Assembly: GCA_030267565.1 (NCBI GenBank)
Contig: BRXU01000004.1
Location: 4,470,501 to 4,534,500, forward strand
Source: Pleodorina starrii
Taxonomy: Eukaryota > Chlorophyta > Chlorophyceae > Chlamydomonadales > Volvocaceae
Direction: 5' to 3'
DNA length: 64,000 nucleotides
The notes under the pieces: generated by a model
What the model was told of the DNA's origin: nothing
Databases searched by the model: none
Seen by the model: only the letters and a program-made list of their open reading frames with translations
Part shown: in pieces, positions 55,636-64,000 of the stretch
How the letters are laid out: every line of letters starts with the position of its first letter
Numbering within the stretch: the first letter of the stretch is position 1
Made by a program: the position numbers and the translations under genes

Positions 55636-58600
55636 ATGCTGCAAGCGAGGCGAGCACCTTGTGGGCTTGGGCAGCAGGCCCAATTGCCGCCGGCTTGTAT
55701 TTTAAGAAGTCGATCCTTAAGACCCAAGTGTGATCGTAAACGCTGCGTACTGCGAGCGGCGGAGAATCGGCTGGAGTCGCTCATGGCAGCGACGGCTGTC
55801 GCGTTGCTGGTACGTTTTCACCGCTTAACCGCAGTACCAAGCTTGCTGACCAAAGACAACGGCGATCTTTGGATGTTGGCGCAATTCAATTGGTCTAACG
55901 CTCCCCCCGGCGCAGCACCACGTGCCTGACCTTGGCTGCCGTGGCGGAAATCGTCATTCCCTTTGCCGCAATGTTGTAATTGCGCTGCGCAACTCTGTTT
56001 GTCTCCTCCTGACGACCAAATTATGTGTTGTAGGTCGAGGCTTCCTCGCCGTGGCAGCTCTCCCACATGGGTTTCGGCCCCAAAGTCGCTGCGAGCACGG
56101 AAGGTGCGTCTGGTACAGGGCCAGGCCTCTGCCCTCGCTGCAGGTCCCCTTTGCGTGTCGCACGGCCCCGCCGTCGCCTACATCCTGCCGCTTGCACGCC
56201 TCCTAGCACCTCGTCGTTTGCTTGCAACTCGCAGCCACGGTGCCGCAACCCCTCATCCGTTGTGTATCGTTTTCCGCACAGCCTGCCGTACCGTAACACC
56301 GACCCGCGTCATCCCCCTGTGCTCCCCATTCCTTTCTCCGTAGTCGCGTTGGAGTCGTCTTCAACTGCGCTCGTGCAGAAGCCACCCATCGGGGAGGAAG
56401 CCGGCTTATCGGCGCCAGCCCTGGGCAAGGAGCAGTCGGCCCCGGCGGCGGAGGGTGAGAGAGAGAGAGGGCTTGTGTGGGTGTGCGGTGTGTGGGGTGA
56501 ATGCGGTGCCGGTGAGGTACCGTTGCTGCGCTTCTCGCGAGCGAACGAGGAAATGGAATGTGGGTCGCGGTACCGATTGTGGCAACACGCCGTCAACCGA
56601 CGCAGCCACCCTGAAACCCAAAACCCAAACCTACACGCGCAAGTTGAAATCCACTCACGGCGACGCCGCCACACGTCTTCGTAAGGAAGACGTGGGTGGC
56701 TCGACGGAGCGACGACTGGCCGGCCGCTGCCAATCCTCGCCGCCTTGCGCCCCCCGGGCCGCGAGTCCGGGACGCTGCTCCAGGGAACGTCAGGGCAGGG
56801 CCTGTTGTGACTAGGTGCTGCGCAACGAGTTGATTGCTGCGACAGACGGTGTCGGTCCGCTCTGAATTTTGGCCACCCGGCCGCCCCAGGCGGCGGCTCA
56901 TGGCTGAGCTGGGTCGTGGAGAAGGCCGGGCTGCTGGCCGTCGGCGGCCTGGCGGGCGTGGCGGCGGTGCGCGCACTGGCGGCCTCGCCCGCAAACAAAG
57001 CCGCCGACGTGGATACGGCAGGGGCGGCGGAGCCGCAGCCGCAGCCGCGCGCCTCCAACCCGCCCGCCGCGGAACCCGCCCCCGTCGCCGCCGCCGCCGT
57101 CGCCAGCACTGCATCTGCGAAGCGACCGGCGGCGCCGCCGGGCGCGGCGTCTGACGCTCCGTCCAGCCGCTGGCCTCGGGCGGGTCCGGGCCCGGTCCCA
57201 GGCGGCCGCGGCCCCAGGCCGCCCGCTCCCAAACTGGCCGCGGCGCCGCCAGCCGATGACACCGAGGCCGCCGCCGCCGAGTACGAAGCCTTCATGCCGT
57301 CGGGCCCGTACTATAGTCCGCCGCCGCCACAATGGTACGGAGTGCCGTACGGCCCTCCGCCGCCGTACCCTGGGTACGGCTGGGACGGCAAGCCCGCCGA
57401 AGGCGACGAAGACGCAACCGGGGGGGTACCGCCGCCTCCGCCGCAAGATCCATACTACTATTACGGCGGCCCCGGCGGCTATTGGGGCTGGGATGCGGCG
57501 CGGCGCTGGGGCCCATATGCGGGGTACGATCCGGCGGCGGCACCGCCGCCACCGGCACCGCCCGCGCAGCCGGCGGCGGGCGGCGGCTTTTCCGGCATGC
57601 GTGCCAGCCCGGGAACGAGGCTGGGGCGAAACCCGTGGGGGGCGGTGGAGCAGGACAGGCCGGAGGCGGCGTCGGGCGCGGCGGGGGCGGTGGTGGCGGT
57701 GGCCTCCGTTGCTGCCGGCGGCGCGTCCGGCCCGGCGCAGTCTGCAGCGGCGGCGGCGGCGGAGTCGAAGCCGGAATCCATGCTCCCTGACCTGAGCGGT
57801 GTGGACGAGGCCCTGGCACAGCTTCAGGCCCAAATTGACGAGCTGCAGCGAGATGACGGCAGCGTCAGTTACGGCGGCGCCGCCGTCGCGGTCGAGGAGA
57901 AGGAACCGCGCGCCGGATCGCGGCAGCAGCTGAGTGGATGGCGGCATCAGGCGCTGCAGCAAGATGCGGAGGCGGCGGAGCCGCATCAGCAGCAAGACCG
58001 GCAGGAGAAGGTGAAGCAGGAGGAGGAGGACAGCCGCCAACAGCATCAGCAGCGCAGCGGCGCTGCCGCCGCCGCCGCCGCGGCCGTCAGCGTGTCGCCC
58101 GCGGCGGACGAGGAGTACGAAAGGCTGATGCAGATGTGGCGGGAGGCGCACCCGGAGGAGGAGGCGCTCGACGTCCTCCTCGGCGGCAGCGTCTCCTCTT
58201 CCGGCTCCGCCGTCGCGGCGGCGGCGGGCGAGAAGTCGTCATGGCGCGGCGAGCAGCAGCAGCAAGAGCAGCAGCGGGAGCAGGAGCAGGAGAAGGCACA
58301 GGAGGCGGCGCGCGCGGCGGCGGTGGCGGAGCAGGCGCAGGCCGGCGAGGCACTGGCGGCGGCGGTGGAGGCGGCCCTTCACGGCGAACTGGAGGAGCAA
58401 CGACAGCAGCACCAGCAGCACTTTGAGCAGCAGCAGCAGATGCAGATGCAGGCGCAGCAGGCGTCTGACGAGATGGCGGCGGCGGCCGCCGCCGCCGCCG
58501 CCACCAGCCCCAGCGCGGCCGCCTCGTCGGCGGCGGCGCCGGACGACGGCGCGCCGGCGCCTGCGGCGCCCGCAGCCGGTGGCGGCGGCCGCGCGCTGTC

Positions 58601-59018
58601 GCCATCGCGGACCGGCGCCGGTGCGGCGGTGAACAAGGAGACCATTCAGCAGCTCAAGGCCACCTCGGCGGCGGTGGCGGATCGCGCGGCGGAGACGCTG
58701 GCGCGCATCCGTGCGATGCGCGCGGCGGTGGAGGCCGCCGGACCGCGCAGCGGCTCCGGCGGCAGGACCTACAGCAACGGCGGCGGCCTGAGCAAGGCCG
58801 CCGGCGGTGGCGGCGGCGCGCTGGGGGCGCTGCCGGCGGCGGCGGCGGCCGTGGAGGAGAGCACTGCGGCGGCGGCGGCGCCGGGGAGGGAGGGCGCGGG
58901 GCTGGCGGCAGAGATTGCAGCATCGCAGGCGGGTCGCAGCGATACCACCACGGATTCGGTGGAGGCGCAGCGTGCGATGGGGTCGCTTGGGGGGCGCGAG
59001 GCGGCGGAGGCGCGCTAG
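55636..59018 (+). CDS. chloroplast-targeted low-complexity coiled-coil protein
   Basis: Four exons: 55636-55809, 56034-56103, 56344-56454 and 56890-59018; phases 0, 1 and 1 close; 827 aa. The start MLQARRAPCGLGQQAQLPPA continues with many Arg, Ser and Cys and few acidic residues for about 45 residues, a typical chloroplast transit peptide. A hydrophobic segment in exon 4 (AGLLAVGGLAGVAAVRALAA) could be one membrane span. After it come Pro/Tyr/Gly-rich repeats (YGPPPPYPGYGW), a helical block (GVDEALAQLQAQIDELQRDD), long Gln/Glu-rich coiled coil, and a final helical block (ETIQQLKATSAAVADRAAETLARIRAMRAAVEA). No enzymatic domain was recognised. A role as a membrane-bound scaffold in the plastid is inference from layout only. 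Confidence 0.7.
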
Positions 59019-61720
59019 GCGGGGCGGGTCGCGGAGGGCTGGGGCCTGCCCTGCGTGGGGCAGAAGACAATGAGGGGGTGGGTTGCTGCGAGGACGTAAG
59101 GGCGCAGGCGGCGGCTGTACTGCTCAGGTGACCGGTGACTCAAAACGGCGGCTTGTGATTTTTGTTCGTCGGTATCGCAAGCCGCGAGGTTTGCGGGGCG
59201 CGCGGGTATTGGTTTGTTTTGCAGCGGAAAGCGGTGGGCACGATTGGAGTGCGTGAGCGGAAGAAACTGTGCGCAGGCAGGCAGCAGGCAGGCAGATCAG
59301 GTGTGTTCGGCCTCGCAGGCCGGGCGTGTGTCATGTGCGTGTGTGTTTGCCGCAGGGAGTTCCCGTGCAGGGCGCGGATCCAGTCAGCCGATGTAGCAGC
59401 TGTGGCAGTTGGCAGTTGGCGACATTGCGAAATGAAACGTTGCAGTTGCGTTGTTGGTTGATTGGTTGGTTGGTGGTTGCGCTGGCGCCGACGCCGACAG
59501 CGGCCGCTGGCGCCGACGCGGACAGCGGCGTCTGCGAGTGGCTCCAGAACTTCGAAGGCTCAGCTAGCTTTGGCGAGAAAGAGGCGGGACGGCGACGGTG
59601 ACGGGGCGGGCCGGCTGGCAGACATCGGTCCCGTCGCCGATTCAGCAAGCCGCAGCGCGGACGCGCTCCATCGTCGGTCCCGATTAGGAAATCAGCCCGG
59701 CCTGATTGATGTTTGATGTGTATTACAGGGCCGCGTGAGGTGGCAGATCAGTTGGACATTGCGCGCGGCGGCCCCGTTATTGTTTTCCGCTCCTGGGAGT
59801 GTGAACAGAGTCGGCGCTTTCGGAGCCCCGGGGAAGGCTTACGGTAGGTTGGGGACTGGACAGGACTGGCTTTGCGGGTTTTGAACTAACAGCCCTGAGC
59901 GTTGGCGAATCGAGGCGAGTGCGGTTGTGGACGGACGTGAGCGGTTGCAGAACAGCGGAGTTTGTGTGTAGGTGTATGTGTACGTGTGTGCAGTCAAAGA
60001 GATCGATGAGAGGCAGTGAGAGGGAGAAGAAGAGGATCGAGCAAGAGCGAGCGAGCGAGCGGGCGAGGCGCGATATATTTTGGGCCATTTTTTGGGTCTT
60101 ACGTTCATAAGAATCATCGTTGGCAAGCCATCTTTGGGATCGCACAAGATTGACGGTAAGCCGGACAGTGCATGAGAGGCAGGACCCGGACGATGCGTGC
60201 AGCAGCAGCCGCCCTCACGTCTGCTTCACTTGCGGAGGACACATGTCGTACATGTCTGCATAATCTATCCTGCTTGACCGGGCGGGGATGTCGTACGATT
60301 CGTGTCGTGATCGGCCGATCAGCTACGCACGGCGGGCACATCTTACGTCGCGCGTTTGTCGTCATCTGGCTCGCAGTTGCTGCAGCGGGCGGGAGCGTCG
60401 CTGTGCTTTGTGCGCGTTGCTGCTCGGTGCTTGCTGTTGTTCAATTTAATGCTCGATAGACAGACAATTGATACAAGACAAGAAAAGTGAGTGAACCTCT
60501 TGTACCGTGCGTGTCGTGTCGCCAAAGATGGGCCGTCGGGCTGGGTTGGATTTTGAGGGGGCTGGGCTGAGCCACGTGTGACGTATCCCGTCGAGGTTTA
60601 AGCTGTCCGCCGCGCTGCTGTGCTCCCTCTTGCGGAGTCCTCCCTTTCCGCGATTGGACCGAGGGTGTTGCTGCTGAGCTGTTGGTCACCACGTTGACAC
60701 CTCCTGTCATGAAGTCCTTTTCCCTTTTGACCACTTGCCTTCAGCAAGGGCGGCGGCCTTCCGTTTTGACAGCCGACAACTGCCACCAGCCGCCGCTCCC
60801 AGGTGGACCGCTACGGTATTCGAGCATTTCATCCCCCTCGCCCCCCCCGTTTCCTGAAAGCCGTATGGCAGCCATTGACCATGACACGTGTCACATTGTA
60901 GGCGCTGCTTGTCCCTACCTGTACCTGTCCTTGCATCTTGGTCCTCGCGACAGGATGCCCCACACGGAGCAGACTTGCCGCCTCGGCCTGCCCGTGCCCT
61001 CCCCGCCCAAACAGACTATCAACCGCACAGGTCCTTCACCCCTGCCGCCCAACTCTTCCACGCAATGTCGCTCCAACCCTCCCTCCCCCAGTACTATGCC
61101 CCAGTTCCTGCCCTCCTACCCGTCCCCGCCCCCCCCCCCATCAATTTCCGGGGCTGGGAAGGCAAACACACACCAATCCTCTCCTTCAGTCCACCCTCGA
61201 CACCGCATCCATCCATCACTCTGCATGCAATCTCCTGTATCCATCCATCCATCCATCCACCAACTCTCTCTCTCTCTCGCCCTCACTCGGCAATTTCCCC
61301 CTCGAAGTATCCCCTCCCCCGCAAACCTCTACCGTAACAATCCCTCTCCCGCAACAGCTCTCGGTGCCTGCAGACACACAAGCTGCCCATCGCCGTTGAA
61401 CCTCCGAGTTCGTCCAAGTGTACGCGCGCTCTTTCCCGCACCGACCGGTACGCTGTCAGCGCGGGCATCATCAGGGGCCAGCAAGGCAGCCAAACCCCTC
61501 TCAGCCGCACAACAACGCACGCTGCACGACAAGAGCCCCGCCCTTCAGCAGTGACGCACGGGCCAACGGCACTGGCTTCGGCCCCCCATAGCCCAGCCCC
61601 CTCCCTGGCCTGGCCGCCTCTCGCAGCGCCTGCACCCTACCCCCTCACCGGATTCCCTGCCCTCTCCTCCCTTCCGGCACCCGAGGAGCCATCAACAAGC
61701 CTTCCTCCGGTACCGGACCT
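59019..61720. other. 2.7-kb convergent intergenic region
   Basis: 3' flanks of the chloroplast-protein gene (plus) and the Der-like gene (minus). No phased exon or domain was seen; the long plus-strand frame at 60682-61554 is pyrimidine-rich and featureless. CATC repeats lie near 61240-61260. Confidence 0.5.
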
Positions 61721-64000
61721 CTACCGCGCGCCCGAACCCCCGCTCCGCTGCTTCCGGCTCCGCCGCGGCGCCTGCACCGGCACCAGCGGCGCCGACGGCT
61801 TCCGGGAGAAGAGCATGGCGCGCACCAACGCCGCGCGCGTCGGCGCCTGTACAGCGCCGCCGCCGCCCGCCGACCCACGGGCCACCTTACCCGCCGCCGC
61901 CACATTACCACCTTTACCGCTTGCGCGAGTAGCAGCCGTTCCGGCGCCCGTTGCCGACCCAGATGCCGTTGCCCGGGAGCGCAGCGCCGCGGCGGCAGCC
62001 ATCGCTGCTGCCGTCGCGGCGCCACTCATCATCGCACCCGTCCCTGTCGTCCTCTTCTCTTCCGGCTCCGTCGGGGCTCCGTCGGCGGTGGGGCCGCCCC
62101 ATGGACCCACACCTCGGGGGTGGCGGGTCTCAGCGTTGACGCGGGTGTGGGTGTGGGTGTGGGCCACCGGATGCTGCCGCCCCGCGGGCTGCGGAGCCGC
62201 GTCCTCCCAGCGCCATCCCTCCTCGCCACCCTCCCTCTCGTCGTCCTCGTCGTCCTCGTCCAATCGCTGCAACCTAGCGGCACGGCTTCTGCTGCTGCCA
62301 CTACTGCGGCCGCGGCTGCTTGGCGCGGCCGAGGCCGGCTGCTCCCCGCCGTCCATCGCCCCAAGATTGTCCCCGCTCCGACCGCTTCGGCTCGCCTCCA
62401 CCTCCGCCTCAGCCTCAGCCTCCGACGCCTGAGCCGCCGCTGCCGCCGCGCCCTGCCGCCTCAACATCCTGGGCGGCCGGTAGCGCACCGAGCCGCCGCC
62501 GCCGCCTCGCCCCTCAACCCCCATCCCCACATCTTCCTCCTGGACGTCGCCGACCGCATCACGGCTTTCCAACTCAGCGGCGGGACGTCCGCTGACGGAG
62601 CCCTCCAGAGGCGTCCTACCCCCGCGGGCGCGGGCGCGGCCAACGCCACCAACGCCGCCCCGCACGGCGGCCTCCTTCAACTGCCCCTCCTCCTTCTCCT
62701 GCTCCTCTTCCCCATCGTCTACGTCGCGCCGTAGCTCAGCAGCTCGGCGCAGCGCATCCGCCATGATGCTGCCCCGAGGGTCCTCCTCCTCCGCCTCCGC
62801 CTCCTCCGAGCCGGCTGCTGCTGCTGCTGCTGCGGCAGCGCTTCCGGCGGCGCCGCCACGGGCGGCGACCTGACCGGCGCGGCTGCGTATGTCGACCAAG
62901 CGCCGCTTGCGTTCGGCGAGGCGGTCCCGGTACCTGTGGGGGGCGGGGAGGGGAAGGGAGGGGAGGGGAGGGTGCGGAGGGGAGGGTGCGGAGGGGAAGG
63001 GAGGGGAAGGTGGCGGGGTCGGACAGCAGCGTGTCGGTCGCGGTACCCGGCGTGGCCCCGACAGAGGGCGGGAGACAGGGTTTGAACCTGTGGGAGGGCA
63101 TGGCGGTGGCGGTGGCGGTGGCGATGGCGGTGGCCTAGGGTGCACCACGGCCTGGGGCTCCGCGCCACCCAAACTCTTTTATCAGGCGACCGCGCGTCAA
63201 GCCCATCGCCTGTGCCACCGCCCTCCCTCCCAACCTCATCACATACACCCCTATCCCTCATCCTGCAGTTGCTCCCGCTCAACCCAAGCACGCATGCGGT
63301 TCCCCTCCATCCCGCCCTATGCTTCCCTCCCCCGCTGGGGGAGCATATCACTCCCTGATCCCTCCCTGGGCCCGCGCTCCCTCCCCCGCTCCCCCTCCCA
63401 CCTGAACCAGATCCGCAGCGGCACCCCCGGGAATCCCAGCACCTCCCGTATCTGCCCCGCCAGGAAGGCGGAAAAGGCGCCGCTGACGGGTTTCGATCGG
63501 GTGCCCTTGAGGAAGGCCACAAAGGTGGGCGGTCGCGTCTTGATCTGCGTCAGGTAGCGGATGCGAGCCAGGCTGGACTCCGTTCCGCCCCCTCCGGCCA
63601 TGCGGGCAGACAGCTTGGCCACCAGAGCATTCAGCCGCGCAGTGCCCACCCTGCGGTACATGCACACGAGACATGCAGCATGAGACATGCACATGAGACA
63701 TGACATGCACTAGACATGCAGCATGCCATGCCATGCCATGTGTGTATGTATGTATGACGCACATGGACACGTATGGTCACGCATGCACGTGCACGACCGG
63801 GGGAGACATTGGGCAGGCAGGCGGGCGGGCAGGCGGGCGGGCTGGAGGGAGGGCAGGCGGGCGGGCGGGCTGGAGGGAGAGGTGGGTGTTACACAACACG
63901 AACCGCGGCCTCTGAAGGGGCTCTCTAAGGGAGCCTATCCCCCCGCCCCCTGCCCGCCTCCCCACCTCTTGTTCCACGCCTCGTATGCCTCCGCCACCAG
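61721..64000 (-). CDS. Der/EngA-type GTPase, C-terminal part (runs off the right edge)
   Basis: Three exons visible on the minus strand: 63966 to beyond 64000, 63402-63650 and 61721-62933. Phases close (2 and 2); stop at 61721-61723. The first visible residues (VAEAYEAWNKR) lead into VGTARLNALV, and then LTQIKTRPPTFVAFLKG and REVLGFPGVPLRIWFR. This is the KH-like C-terminal domain of Der/EngA, a double-GTPase that assembles the 50S ribosomal subunit; in algae and plants it serves plastid or mitochondrial ribosomes. The two GTPase domains would lie to the right of the window. After the KH-like domain comes an unusual tail of about 400 residues: a basic stretch (YRDRLAERKRRLVDIRSRAG), then Ala/Gly/Glu-rich low complexity. 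Part of this tail could be an unrecognised intron or 3' UTR. Confidence 0.78.

Overview
The window looks like nuclear DNA of a green alga of the Chlamydomonas/Volvox group (inference). The evidence is: high GC; genes cut by many short GT-AG introns; proteins full of Ala, Gly, Pro and Gln runs; TGTAA polyadenylation signals; chloroplast transit peptides; an epsilon-tubulin gene (basal bodies); and no bacterial operon layout. Exon boundaries were worked out by hand. In most models the reading phase closes exactly from ATG to stop.

Region 1 (0.7-23.4 kb) is a cluster of three genes of the pheophorbide a oxygenase/TIC55/PTC52 family, which are chloroplast Rieske monooxygenases. Gene A (742-5771, minus) and gene B (19236-23429, minus) share all seven exons with identical intron phases and are recent paralogues. 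Gene C (8277-17482, plus) is a more diverged member. Its last exon is split by a 3,345-bp mobile element (13872-17216) flanked by a 4-bp CCCG duplication. Removing the element and one CCCG joins the two halves in frame. The element has TG...CA ends, one ORF for a Gypsy-type integrase (zinc-binding HHCC, D,D35E) fused to a PHD finger, no reverse transcriptase and no LTRs. It ends in a palindrome with two 519-bp arms. It resembles the Ginger class of integrase-derived DNA transposons and is the most unusual object in the window.

Region 2 (24.5-47.3 kb) is mostly housekeeping genes: a TTC14-like TPR protein with a lysine-rich tail (plus); a CREST/TMEM8-like membrane protein (minus), head to head with a large BAG6/scythe-like ubiquitin-like protein of about 19 exons (plus); a small unknown protein (plus); a small one-TM protein with a lysine tail (minus), head to head with dyskerin/CBF5, the box H/ACA pseudouridine synthase (plus).

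Region 3 (50-64 kb) holds an eleven-exon epsilon-tubulin gene (minus) with one GC-AG intron, a chloroplast-targeted low-complexity coiled-coil protein (plus), and the 3' part of a Der/EngA ribosome-assembly GTPase (minus) that runs off the right edge. Between genes lie simple repeats and low-complexity DNA with no coding signal I could defend.
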